Below, one piece after another: positions 10,801 through 18,010 of a stretch of 64,000 bases of DNA. The first letter of the stretch is position 1, and each line of letters opens with the position of its first letter. Below the pieces are notes generated by a model that was not told where the DNA came from, searched no databases, and saw nothing but the letters and a program-made list of their open reading frames with translations. The position numbers were made by a program, and so were the translations under genes. Source of the DNA: Microbacterium sediminis (GTDB taxonomy: Bacteria; Actinomycetota; Actinomycetes; Actinomycetales; Microbacteriaceae); assembly GCF_004564075.1 (NCBI RefSeq), contig NZ_CP038256.1:1240001-1304000 (forward strand). Reading direction: 5' to 3'.

Positions 10801-11328
10801 GCTGATGAGGAAGGTCGTCTCGTTGTCGACGACACCCTCATGGCTCTTGTCGCGGCTGACCCCGGCAGTGCTGGGCGCGAGCGGTCGCTGCCGCAGCAGG
10901 CGTTCCAGGCCGCCTATGGTGCGTGGGAGTTGGCACGCGAGCATGCGTACGAGGAGTGGACGCGCTCCACGGACCCGAACGCCCTCGCTGCGGAAGTCCC
11001 CGCATCGTTTCGCGATGCGCGTCGGGAGGTGATGGATCACGGCGGCCATCTCGGATCTGCGCAGATCGAGACAATCAAGCGGCTGAACACGGTTCCCTCC
11101 GCAAAGGCGCGTAAGGCCATGCGAGCCGCGCTACGTGACGGCGACGGCCCGCATGACGTTGTGGCGAACATCGTTCGTGTCCTCGACGACTTCGGTATTC
11201 AGCCGGCGGGGAAGGTCGAGCCTTTGCCTCCTATCTCGAAGCAGGACATTCGCCTCATTACGTGGATGGCTGTCGAGGGCGCGAAACCGCCGACGTTCTC
11301 GAAGGCAGACACGGAGGCACGGTCGTGA
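7867..11328 (+). CDS. SNF2/RapA-like helicase with N-terminal phospholipase D-like domain
   Basis: A 1153-residue protein. Residues ~1-210 resemble a phospholipase D-like nuclease half: HGK at 148-150 followed by a GSSNLTYAG segment. The rest is a superfamily-2 SNF2/HepA-type ATPase: DEVGLGKT at 276-283 (Walker A), DEAH at 362-365, a TATPVNN motif III, a TTDVLAEGVNLQ motif V, and QRHGRVDRIG from about 821 (motif VI). Only one HxK half-site is evident, so nuclease activity would need dimerisation. PLD-helicase fusions are recurrent in phage defence (DISARM components, Mokosh-like). The GTG at 7867 overlaps the methylase stop and the end overlaps the HEPN gene, so the genes are translationally coupled. 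Family call is strong; the role as DNA translocase/nuclease is inferred. Confidence 0.88.
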   Translation: MNEQLPVFATNRIAPPMTVREELRRLFRVNREALTVPPSAAIATAYINPAGFLLLADELEKLPHIRILLGADPVPDPLLPIDADAALQKRLDAALSDHERWLKAERDALGFEPKATQSAKRLVAWLRAADERGEPIVEIRRYTGGFLHGKAFISHHPTHPAYLAGSSNLTYAGLTRNAELNVGASGQYGSTPQVIDWFEECWADAEPFDLAALYEPLWAEHTPWSVFLRMLLARYGDHLEDEETGPTRFELTRFQADGVKRMRRLLDEIGGVLVADEVGLGKTFLALEVIAAATEEQRQRVLVAAPAALKASVWDPVLERYDISRRVSVHSYEEIRSRMDPNHPEHNAFYDRAEDAALIIVDEAHNLRNAGAARSEALDRIILAGRHPKKVVLLTATPVNNSLVDLETLVKYFIRDDARFASIGIPSIRKYIRDAQALDPEALTPAHLFDLMDQVAVRRTRKFVKDNYRGEMIAGPGGKKIPVEFPDADVRRVDYQLDEPGEALVDAVTYALDIPEDEAHVASFNVRRSDAGRLLLARYVPSRYLKSDDLNNTEVSNMGLLRSALLKRLESSPTALAGTLGVLVQTHEAFLSALDKGTVLVGGALRDYVNSESEDLDEIVAGLDEDTERQATPAALYDATLLASDVERDLELIRHLQSLAEAAAHDGEPKVGALLAELERIAAEADKPAVTNAPAGDRRKVIVFSTYADTIRDLHERVTDALETVPESSPLAAYRGRVAPAVIGEFASGKRGGIDQPTRAKAVANFAPRTAGQLRADGTPVEDDLYDILLTTDVLAEGVNLQQAAHIVNYDLPWNPMRIVQRHGRVDRIGSQHKAIELNVFFPAEHLDEFLGLEQTLIRKLRQADAAIGAGKVLPGVSHYPPQEHYDPDAIVDEIEELIEQGGGSAAGSGEEYRRRLANALDADPGLRGRLEELPYGIGSGFVNPTTSGRCFVFCMSMGDTGHVWFRTVNADDSWEPVADEEGRLVVDDTLMALVAADPGSAGRERSLPQQAFQAAYGAWELAREHAYEEWTRSTDPNALAAEVPASFRDARREVMDHGGHLGSAQIETIKRLNTVPSAKARKAMRAALRDGDGPHDVVANIVRVLDDFGIQPAGKVEPLPPISKQDIRLITWMAVEGAKPPTFSKADTEARS

Positions 11329-12527
11329 CCTTTGATGCGCGGCAGTCCATTGACCAGGGATTTCAGCTCCTGGCGCTTCGCCTGGAACCGATCATTGCGG
11401 ACAGGCTCGCTTCCGTGCTGGGCGGCCTTCCGTGGACGACGGTGCTCAGCGAACTCGATCGCGCGGCTGGTCGCCGCGCATATGAGTACGCAACAGGAGA
11501 CCCCCAAGCGCAGCTGAAGGTCTTGACGCAACGATTGGGAGCTCTCGGGTTCCCCTTCGATGACCACACTCGGGCCACGAGCATCCTGGGCGGGGAGCTT
11601 CGCATCATGCGCAATCGGCTTGCGCATAACGGCCAACTCGATGTGCTCGACGCCTGGCGCGCTCATGACTTCATCGTTCGTCTCCTCGAGCGTTTTGACG
11701 ACGAGCTCGGCGTCGTCGAGGCCGTCTCCTTGCGCGACGCGGCATTCGCCACGCTCGTGGAGCAGCACGGCATCGCGGTACACGCGCGCCCAGTCGAGCC
11801 AGACGGCGTTCCGACGCGTGTATCCGGGCCGGACTTCACGATCGCGCGGCGCACTGGTGAGCCAGACCCTGACGAGGAGCCCGCCTTCTCCCTTCGTTCG
11901 CCGCTTGCCCCGGGGCCGACACTGGACTTCACGGGCGACGGGACGTCCACACCGGTCCACGGCGCGGCAGGCCGTTCCGAGGCCGCCTTTGAACCCTGGA
12001 CGGTTGTGCCAATTGGTGAGCCCGCGGAGCTCGACGAACTCCCGAAGAAGGCAGTGAAGGAGAAAGTGCGCGCAGTGGCGCGCGAGGTGGTGGAGTTCGA
12101 AGGACCCGTGCATCTGGACAGGGTCGCCGCTCTCGTCGCGGCTTCGTTTGGTCTGAAGCGACTTCACGCGGGACGCGCCAAGAAGCTGAGCTACCAGATC
12201 CGCCAAGCGGTCCTCGTTGATGGTGATCGTTTCGCGTGGCCCGACGGAGTTGACCGTGAGAGCTGGCGCGACTACCGGCCGAGCCAGGACCCGTCCCGGC
12301 GGTTCACCGACATCAGCCCGGTCGAGATCGCTAATGCGATGCGTTCCTTGCAGCAGGAGAGTCCGGAGCTAACGATCGCCGAGATCGAGGTGGCCGTGCT
12401 CGAGTTGTTTGGTCGCAAGCGCCGCACATCGGCACACGTGGCCCATCTCGCGAAGGCGAGGTCCCTGCTCAAGGAGTCGGACGATGACCTGAGCACCACT
12501 GGGCAGGGGACGGGGGACGCTTCATGA
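11325..12527 (+). CDS. Swt1-type HEPN domain protein with C-terminal DUF3320-like domain
   Basis: A 400-residue protein. The N-terminal ~150 residues look like a Swt1-type HEPN domain with an intact R-x4-H motif: RNRLAHN, R96 and H101, the catalytic signature of HEPN ribonucleases. A low-complexity linker follows (about 155-235). Residues ~240-330 resemble the DUF3320 winged-helix domain found at the ends of DUF4011-type helicases, and a short helical tail ends the protein. The GTG start overlaps the helicase stop (GTGA) and has GGAGG at 7-nt spacing; the end overlaps the next ATG. In known defence systems HEPN proteins act as abortive-infection RNases or as adaptors. RNase activity here is inferred from the motif only. 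Confidence 0.72.
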   Translation: MTFDARQSIDQGFQLLALRLEPIIADRLASVLGGLPWTTVLSELDRAAGRRAYEYATGDPQAQLKVLTQRLGALGFPFDDHTRATSILGGELRIMRNRLAHNGQLDVLDAWRAHDFIVRLLERFDDELGVVEAVSLRDAAFATLVEQHGIAVHARPVEPDGVPTRVSGPDFTIARRTGEPDPDEEPAFSLRSPLAPGPTLDFTGDGTSTPVHGAAGRSEAAFEPWTVVPIGEPAELDELPKKAVKEKVRAVAREVVEFEGPVHLDRVAALVAASFGLKRLHAGRAKKLSYQIRQAVLVDGDRFAWPDGVDRESWRDYRPSQDPSRRFTDISPVEIANAMRSLQQESPELTIAEIEVAVLELFGRKRRTSAHVAHLAKARSLLKESDDDLSTTGQGTGDAS

Positions 12528-13936
12528 ACTGGGCGGATCTCGCTGGCTCGGTTGCCCTCGGCCTTGCTGGGGCGCTCGTGCTCTGGGGGTGTTACCGTGC
12601 CGTCGAGACCAAGTGGCCCGACCGTTACGCGGGCATGACACAGACATTCGCCCTTCGTGCGCGGCAGACGCTGGGGCGATTCGTCACTTTTCGTTGTCTC
12701 CCGACCGCCCTCGTTGTTGTCATCGTGTCCTTGACTTGTGAGCGACTCGTGGGGGCTCCGGGAGCGGCCGTCATCGGAGGCGCCGTTGCCGCTTTGCCTT
12801 CCGTTCTTGTCCATGGATACGTATTTGCGAGGTCAATGGTCAGGGGAGGCGACCACACCGTCAACTACGGGATCTTCCAGCTGGCGATGGCGCTGATGAT
12901 CGCAATTACGGCGCTTGCAGCGTTGCCTGCGCGTGTCCTCCTGGCGCCGTTGGTGCCGCAGCCCGAGGTTCTGCTGGACTCGATCTGGGCGGCCCTCATC
13001 GCCGTCGGGATCGGCGGTGCGGCGGTTGCCGTCCTACGACCAAGGCCACCGGATGCACCGGAGTTCGGGCCGCGGTACTGGATCGACCGCGCAAAGCGCG
13101 ACGCGGGTGTCGCAATATTCGACAGGGCATTCGAAGTCAGTCGGGACCGCGGTGCCGACCCTCTCCTGGTATGGGCACGCCTCGTAGGCGAAGTTATGCA
13201 GCGTCCGCGCTGGATGCGTTGGCTTGAGTTTCAGCTAGCCCGTTGGAGGCCTGCCACCTCCGTCGGGGTGCTGCAGGTCCCCGGCTCAGAGGCAAAGACG
13301 GACATCGACTCCGTTGACGTCGGCGTGAGTCAGATGGCGGGGAGATGGGCTCTGGTCGCAACCGAGTACGGATACGCGACCGATTACAACTCGATCTGGA
13401 CAACCGCCACGGAGTGGAACGCTGAGGCCGACTATGTGGATCGCGTGTACTCGATACATGCGGAACTTTTGAGCGGTTGCTCCGAACCGTCGGGATGGCC
13501 AGGGGTTCTGATCGAGACGCGGCGATACCCGCGGCGGATCGCGCTTCGGGGGATTACATCAGCCGACCGCGTCGCATGTGCCGACCCAAGTAGGCCCGAC
13601 CGACAGACCGAAGTGAGTCCCTCAAGGCGCTCTGACGACGGCTTATGGGCATTCGAGATCGATGTCCCGCTGGGGGTGTCCACCCTGGAGCTAACCGCGC
13701 ACACAGAGGCGGGAGTTTTGGCGACGCAAGTGGTACTCAGCCGCGGGGAACTCTCGTGGGCAGGGCCCGCCGAGATTCGGCCGACGACGCAGCCGCGGAG
13801 CGACTCGTGGACTATGACGAATGCTGACGCGGCGGCTCTTCCTGGTGCGAGTGACCGCTTGCGGCTCGCTACGGATTCGGGGTCCGACGGCGATGAAACG
13901 GACCCTTTGGGGGAACTCGAGCCGTCGCAGTCGTGA
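12524..13936 (+). CDS. Multi-pass membrane protein of unknown function, last gene of the cluster
   Basis: I do not recognise the family. The 470-residue product has about five predicted membrane segments within the first ~175 residues (about 8-25, 60-78, 83-102, 115-140 and 148-170), then a ~300-residue soluble part. The soluble part contains SVGVLQVPG and VGVSQM segments that loosely resemble the GLMQ motif of lysozyme-fold transglycosylases; I could not confirm the rest of that fold. The ATG overlaps the HEPN gene stop (ATGA), which ties it to the operon. A membrane component fits either a sensor or a membrane-damaging effector, but neither is shown. Codon use appears less GC-biased than in rpsA next door. 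Confidence 0.6.
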   Translation: MNWADLAGSVALGLAGALVLWGCYRAVETKWPDRYAGMTQTFALRARQTLGRFVTFRCLPTALVVVIVSLTCERLVGAPGAAVIGGAVAALPSVLVHGYVFARSMVRGGDHTVNYGIFQLAMALMIAITALAALPARVLLAPLVPQPEVLLDSIWAALIAVGIGGAAVAVLRPRPPDAPEFGPRYWIDRAKRDAGVAIFDRAFEVSRDRGADPLLVWARLVGEVMQRPRWMRWLEFQLARWRPATSVGVLQVPGSEAKTDIDSVDVGVSQMAGRWALVATEYGYATDYNSIWTTATEWNAEADYVDRVYSIHAELLSGCSEPSGWPGVLIETRRYPRRIALRGITSADRVACADPSRPDRQTEVSPSRRSDDGLWAFEIDVPLGVSTLELTAHTEAGVLATQVVLSRGELSWAGPAEIRPTTQPRSDSWTMTNADAAALPGASDRLRLATDSGSDGDETDPLGELEPSQS

Positions 13937-14031
13937 CGGTGGCGCAAGGGCGGACGCGTTTTGTCGCCGCGGTAGCCCGCCAGGCATTGCCTGCCCGGGA
14001 ATACCCGCCCACGCGCCCCCGTTCCCTCTGG

Positions 14032-14037
14032 TAACCT
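14032..14037 (+). promoter_or_regulatory. Candidate extended -10 box for rpsA
   Basis: TAACCT preceded by TGG at 14029-14031 fits an extended -10 element. It would give an rpsA leader of roughly 160 nt. No convincing -35 was found. The rest of 13937-14200 is leader sequence without any gene I can support. Confidence 0.35.
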
Positions 14038-14200
14038 GAAGTGTCACGCGTGTGCGTGGGGTCCGGCGTGCTCGCCGGAGCGTCCCGCCGCGTGACGGAA
14101 GACAACCAAACCAACCGCCTCGGTTCATCCGCGGTCCCGCACGTCCGTGGGGGATCCGAGCCGCAGGCCCGACCATCAACCCCATAAGGCAAACCACTAC

Positions 14201-15658
14201 ATGACTAACGCAACGACCGCCCCGGCCACCAAGCAGGTCGCGATCAACGACATCGGCTCTGCTGAGGACTTCCTGGCCGCGGTCGAGAAGACCCTGAAGT
14301 TCTTCAACGACGGCGACATCATCGACGGCACGATCGTCAAGATCGACCGCGACGAGGTTCTGCTCGACGTCGGCTACAAGACCGAGGGTGTCATTCCCTC
14401 GCGCGAGCTCTCCATTAAGCACGACGTCGACCCCAACGAGGTCGTCAGCGTCGGCGACCACGTCGAGGCCCTCGTTCTCCAGAAGGAGGACAAGGAAGGC
14501 CGTCTGATCCTGTCGAAGAAGCGTGCGCAGTACGAGCGCGCCTGGGGCGACGTGGAGAAGATCAAGGAGAACGACGGCGTCGTCACCGGCACCGTCATCG
14601 AGGTCGTCAAGGGTGGCCTCATCGTCGACATCGGCCTCCGCGGCTTCCTGCCGGCGTCGCTCATCGAGCTGCGCCGCGTCCGCGACCTCACGCCGTACCT
14701 CGGCCAGGAGATCGAGGCCAAGATCCTCGAGCTCGACAAGAACCGCAACAACGTCGTGCTCTCGCGCCGCGCCCTCCTCGAGGAGACGCAGTCGGCCACG
14801 CGCACGCAGTTCCTGAACAACCTGCACAAGGGTCAGGTCCGCAAGGGCGTCGTCTCGTCGATCGTCAACTTCGGTGCGTTCGTCGACCTCGGCGGCGTGG
14901 ACGGCCTCGTGCACGTCTCGGAGCTGTCGTGGAAGCACATCGAGCACGCTTCGGAGGTCGTCGAGGTGGGCCAGGAGGTCACCGTCGAGATCCTCGAGGT
15001 CGACCTCGACCGCGAGCGCGTCTCGCTGTCGCTCAAGGCGACGCAGGAGGACCCGTGGCAGGTCTTCGCCCGCACCCACGCGATCGGTCAGATCACGCCG
15101 GGCAAGGTCACCAAGCTCGTTCCGTTCGGTGCGTTCGTTCGCGTCGCCGACGGCATCGAGGGCCTCGTGCACATCTCGGAGCTGTCGAACAAGCACGTCG
15201 AGCTCGCTGAGCAGGTCGTCTCGGTCGGCGAGGACGTCTTTGTCCGCGTCATCGACATCGACCTCGACCGCCGCCGCATCTCGCTGTCGCTCAAGCAGGC
15301 CAACGAGATGGTCGACCCCAACGGCACCGAGTTCGACCCGGCGCTGTACGGCATGGCGACCGAGTACGACGAGAACGGCGAGTACAAGTACCCCGAGGGC
15401 TTCGACCCCGAGACCAACCAGTGGCTCGAGGGCTTCGACGAGGCTCGCCAGAAGTGGGAGAACGAGTACGCCGCCGCCCAGGCTCGCTGGGAGCAGCACA
15501 AGGAGCTCGTCGCCAAGGCCCTCGAGGCCGAGGCCGCCGCGGGCGACGACTTCGGTGGCGCCGCCGGCCAGAGCTTCAGCTCGGAGTCGACCGGCACCGG
15601 CACCCTTGCCGACGACGAGGCTCTCGCCGCTCTGCGCGAGAAGCTCGCCGGCGCGTAA
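14201..15658 (+). CDS. rpsA: 30S ribosomal protein S1
   Basis: A 485-residue protein with four S1 RNA-binding domains (about residues 35-105, 120-190, 207-280 and 293-366), seen as repeated GxVxxxxxxGAFVxxx...GLVHxSELS patterns, plus an acidic, alanine-rich C-terminal tail. It binds mRNA on the 30S subunit and helps initiation. Actinobacterial S1 has four full domains rather than the six of E. coli, matching this length. The ATG at 14201 begins MTNATTAP; the upstream in-frame ATG at 14147 lies in the leader and is not family-like. Only a weak AAGG precedes the start. Located at the boundary between the defence cluster and the ABC transporter insertion. Confidence 0.97.
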   Translation: MTNATTAPATKQVAINDIGSAEDFLAAVEKTLKFFNDGDIIDGTIVKIDRDEVLLDVGYKTEGVIPSRELSIKHDVDPNEVVSVGDHVEALVLQKEDKEGRLILSKKRAQYERAWGDVEKIKENDGVVTGTVIEVVKGGLIVDIGLRGFLPASLIELRRVRDLTPYLGQEIEAKILELDKNRNNVVLSRRALLEETQSATRTQFLNNLHKGQVRKGVVSSIVNFGAFVDLGGVDGLVHVSELSWKHIEHASEVVEVGQEVTVEILEVDLDRERVSLSLKATQEDPWQVFARTHAIGQITPGKVTKLVPFGAFVRVADGIEGLVHISELSNKHVELAEQVVSVGEDVFVRVIDIDLDRRRISLSLKQANEMVDPNGTEFDPALYGMATEYDENGEYKYPEGFDPETNQWLEGFDEARQKWENEYAAAQARWEQHKELVAKALEAEAAAGDDFGGAAGQSFSSESTGTGTLADDEALAALREKLAGA

Positions 15659-15673
15659 GTCACGCTGCAACAC

Positions 15674-15707
15674 GGAAGGCCGGATCCCCTCGGGGGTCCG
15701 GCCTTCC
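15674..15707 (+). terminator. Terminator hairpin after rpsA
   Basis: A 16-bp inverted repeat with one G-T wobble and a two-base loop starts 15 nt after the rpsA stop (GGAAGGCCGG... paired with ...CCGGCCTTCC). It lies between convergent rpsA and the VOC gene, so it may serve both. There is no clear U-tract. Confidence 0.7.
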
Positions 15708-15722
15708 GGCGTTTGCGGGCCG

Positions 15723-16079
15723 CTACATGGTCCCCTCGTACAGGCCGATGACGTTGCCGTTGGGGTCGGCGAAGACCGCCCACCAGGCCGTCTCGGTGAT
15801 CGGGGAGCGCTCCATGAGGACCGTGCCGCCGCCGGCGACGACCTTCTCGAGGGTCTCGTCGATGGAGTCGACCTCGACGGTGGATCGCGGCTGCGTGAAG
15901 TCGCCCTCGCGCACGGTGAGCGCGCCGCCGCTGATCTGGTTGGGCGCGCGCCACATCGGATAGTCGTCGTAGCCCGGGGTGTCTTCGATCCTCCAGCCGA
16001 ACAGGTCGCCGTAGAAGGCCTTCGCGCGGTCGAAATCCGCGACCGGGATCTCGAGGTGGGTGACGTCGCCGTGTGCCAT
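15723..16079 (-). CDS. VOC (glyoxalase/bleomycin resistance) family protein
   Basis: A 118-residue single-domain VOC protein: an N-terminal THLEIPVADFDRAKAFYGDLFGW segment and a C-terminal FADPNGNVIGLYEG segment, typical of the beta-alpha-beta-beta-beta fold. Such proteins bind a metal and act as small dioxygenases, isomerases or binding proteins; the substrate cannot be read from sequence. The ATG at 16079 has AGAGGA about 5 nt upstream, so I take this start. Monocistronic and convergent with rpsA. Confidence 0.85.
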   Translation of the reverse strand: MAHGDVTHLEIPVADFDRAKAFYGDLFGWRIEDTPGYDDYPMWRAPNQISGGALTVREGDFTQPRSTVEVDSIDETLEKVVAGGGTVLMERSPITETAWWAVFADPNGNVIGLYEGTM

Positions 16080-16179
16080 GATCGTCCTCTTTCCGTGGGC
16101 AGAGCCGTGCGGGAGTCGTGCTCGACGCGCCCACCGTATGCCCGCGGTCACGGCGCGGCAAGGGGTCCCGCGAGCGCTA

Positions 16180-16217
16180 TGTGACGTCATATTTCTCGCT
16201 GTGTGACGGTGTGTGAC
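16180..16217 (+). promoter_or_regulatory. Helically phased TGTGAC repeats upstream of the ABC transporter operon
   Basis: TGTGAC occurs at 16180, 16202 and 16212 on the plus strand, with start-to-start spacings of 22 and 10 bp, about two turns and one turn of DNA. The first copy is embedded in a TGACGTCA palindrome (16182-16189). The cluster lies 79-116 bp before the start of the substrate-binding protein gene. This arrangement suggests a transcription-factor binding region; the factor is unknown. Confidence 0.35.
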
Positions 16218-16295
16218 CGCGCGGCGAGCGGGGCGGTCGGGCGGCGTGGTGAACTGTCCGCCACACCCGTTCCGTCCCTGCCCCAGGAGGCCGAG

Positions 16296-17960
16296 ATGAC
16301 CCGTCCCTTCCGCTCCCTCGCTGGCCGTGCCCTGCGCGCGACCGCCGCGATCGCCATTGTCGCGGGGCTGATCACGGGCTGCGCGGGTGGCACCTCGGGC
16401 GGCGGTAGTGACGGGGGAGAGGGCGCGGGCGGCACGCTCACGTACCTCGAGCCGCAGACGTGGACCACGCTGTACCCGCCGGCCGCGGGCTTCTACCCGA
16501 ACGGCGGCATCGTCAACAACATCACCGACCGGCTGCTGTACCAGAACCCCGAGACGCTCGAGCTCGAGCCGTGGATCGCCACGGAGCTGCCCGAGGTCAA
16601 CGCCGACGCCACCGAGTACACGTTCACGCTCCGTGAGGGCGTGACCTACTCGGACGGCACGCCGCTGGACGCCGAGAACGTCGTGAAGAACTTCGACCTG
16701 TTCGGCAAGGGCGACCCCGACCGCGCCCTGACGGCGTCGGAGGCGATCAACAACTACGACCACGGCGAGGTGATCGACGATCACACCGTCCGCTTCCACT
16801 TCTCCGCCCCCGCCCCGGGCTTCGCGCAGGCCGTGTCGACGATCAACTCGGGCCTGCTGTCGAACGCGACGCTCGACAAGACGAACGAGGAGTTCGGTCC
16901 CGGCAACGCGACGACGATCATCGGATCGGGTCCGTTCGTGATCGCCGACGAGCAGATCGGCACCCAGGTGAGCCTCAAGGCGCGCGAGGACTACGACTGG
17001 GCGCCGCCGTCGCTCGAGCACCAGGGTCGCGCCCTGCTCGACGGCATCGACATCGTGCTCGCGAGCGAGAGCAGCGTCCGCGTCGGCACCGTCGTGGCCG
17101 ACCAGGCCGACATCGCGCGGCAGATCGACGCGCCCGACGAAGCGCAGTTCGCCGCCGACGGCCTCACCCTCCACGCCGCCACGACGAACGGCGTGAACAA
17201 CGGCTTCAGCTTCCGCTTCCGCAACGAGCTCCTCTCCGACATCCGGGTGCGTCAGGCGATCATCGCCGGCGTCGACCGCGAGGCGATCGTCGACACCCTG
17301 TTCACCGACAGCTACCCGCTCGCGACCGGCGCGCTGGCGAAGACCGCGCTGGGCTACCTCGACACGTCGGAGTACTACGCCTACGACCCCGGGCGGGCGG
17401 CGCAGCTGCTCGACGAGGCCGGCTGGACGGTCGGATCGGACGGCATCCGCGAGAAGGACGGCCAGAAGCTGTCGCTCACCTTCAACGAGGCGCTGCCGCA
17501 GCCGCGATCGAAGGACGTCGTCACGCTCGTGCAGGAGCAGCTCGCCCAGCTCGGCATCGAGGTGAACCTGTTCCCCGGCGACCAGGCCGCGCAGACCGAG
17601 GCGGCCCTCTCGGCCGACACGATCCAGGTGTACCACTCGATGGTCGGCCGCGCGGACTTCGATGTGCTGAAGTCGCAGTTCTCGTCGGACAACCGCAACA
17701 CGCTCCTCAACCGCGACAACACCGACGACAGCGTCGGCGACCCGGAGCTCGACGCGCTGCTGGCGGCGGTCGCGTCCGCCCCGACGGTCGAGGAGCGCCA
17801 GGCGGCGTCGGAGGCGGCCCAGCTGCACATCGCCGAGAACGCGTACTTCCTGCCGCTGTTCGAGGAGCCGCAGGTGTTCGGCCTGCGCGCCGATGTGCAG
17901 GGCTTCGCCACCGAGTCGGTGGGCCGCCCGTCGTTCTACGCGACCTCGCTCGACCGCTGA
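16296..17960 (+). CDS. ABC transporter substrate-binding lipoprotein (peptide type, KPN_01854-like)
   Basis: A 554-residue solute-binding protein of the DppA/OppA (SBP_bac_5) family. The N-terminus is a lipoprotein signal with an LITGC lipobox (Cys29), then a glycine/serine-rich linker, so the mature protein is anchored outside the membrane. Typical family segments follow (YTFTLREGVTYSDGTPL; RVRQAI..GVDREAI). The ATG at 16296 has AGGAGG at 5-nt spacing; upstream in-frame starts lack this. Its neighbours (two permeases, fused ATPase, luciferase-like monooxygenase, CMD and AhpD-like proteins) match the family set I recall as KPN_01854/KPN_01858 and Avi_7169/Avi_7170. The ligand is unknown; the oxidoreductase neighbours suggest uptake followed by catabolism. 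Confidence 0.9.
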   Translation: MTRPFRSLAGRALRATAAIAIVAGLITGCAGGTSGGGSDGGEGAGGTLTYLEPQTWTTLYPPAAGFYPNGGIVNNITDRLLYQNPETLELEPWIATELPEVNADATEYTFTLREGVTYSDGTPLDAENVVKNFDLFGKGDPDRALTASEAINNYDHGEVIDDHTVRFHFSAPAPGFAQAVSTINSGLLSNATLDKTNEEFGPGNATTIIGSGPFVIADEQIGTQVSLKAREDYDWAPPSLEHQGRALLDGIDIVLASESSVRVGTVVADQADIARQIDAPDEAQFAADGLTLHAATTNGVNNGFSFRFRNELLSDIRVRQAIIAGVDREAIVDTLFTDSYPLATGALAKTALGYLDTSEYYAYDPGRAAQLLDEAGWTVGSDGIREKDGQKLSLTFNEALPQPRSKDVVTLVQEQLAQLGIEVNLFPGDQAAQTEAALSADTIQVYHSMVGRADFDVLKSQFSSDNRNTLLNRDNTDDSVGDPELDALLAAVASAPTVEERQAASEAAQLHIAENAYFLPLFEEPQVFGLRADVQGFATESVGRPSFYATSLDR

Positions 17961-18010
17961 CCGACCGATCCCGGGGCGGGCGCGCTGCCCGCCCCGGGCC
18001 GAAAGGCGAC

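Noticed and set aside
1950..13936. Assignment to DISARM, BREX or Druantia
   Set aside because: The cluster lacks DUF1998 (DrmB), PglZ/BrxC and DruE-type genes; only the methylase and PLD-helicase features are shared, so a named call is not supported.
12524..13936. Lytic transglycosylase call for the last gene of the defence cluster
   Set aside because: Only a GVLQVPG-like segment supports it; the catalytic Glu context and the other lysozyme-fold motifs could not be confirmed.
13691..15673. A 660-codon minus-strand open frame antisense to rpsA
   Set aside because: Repetitive Leu/Val/Asp composition reflecting the S1 repeats on the other strand; no start context.
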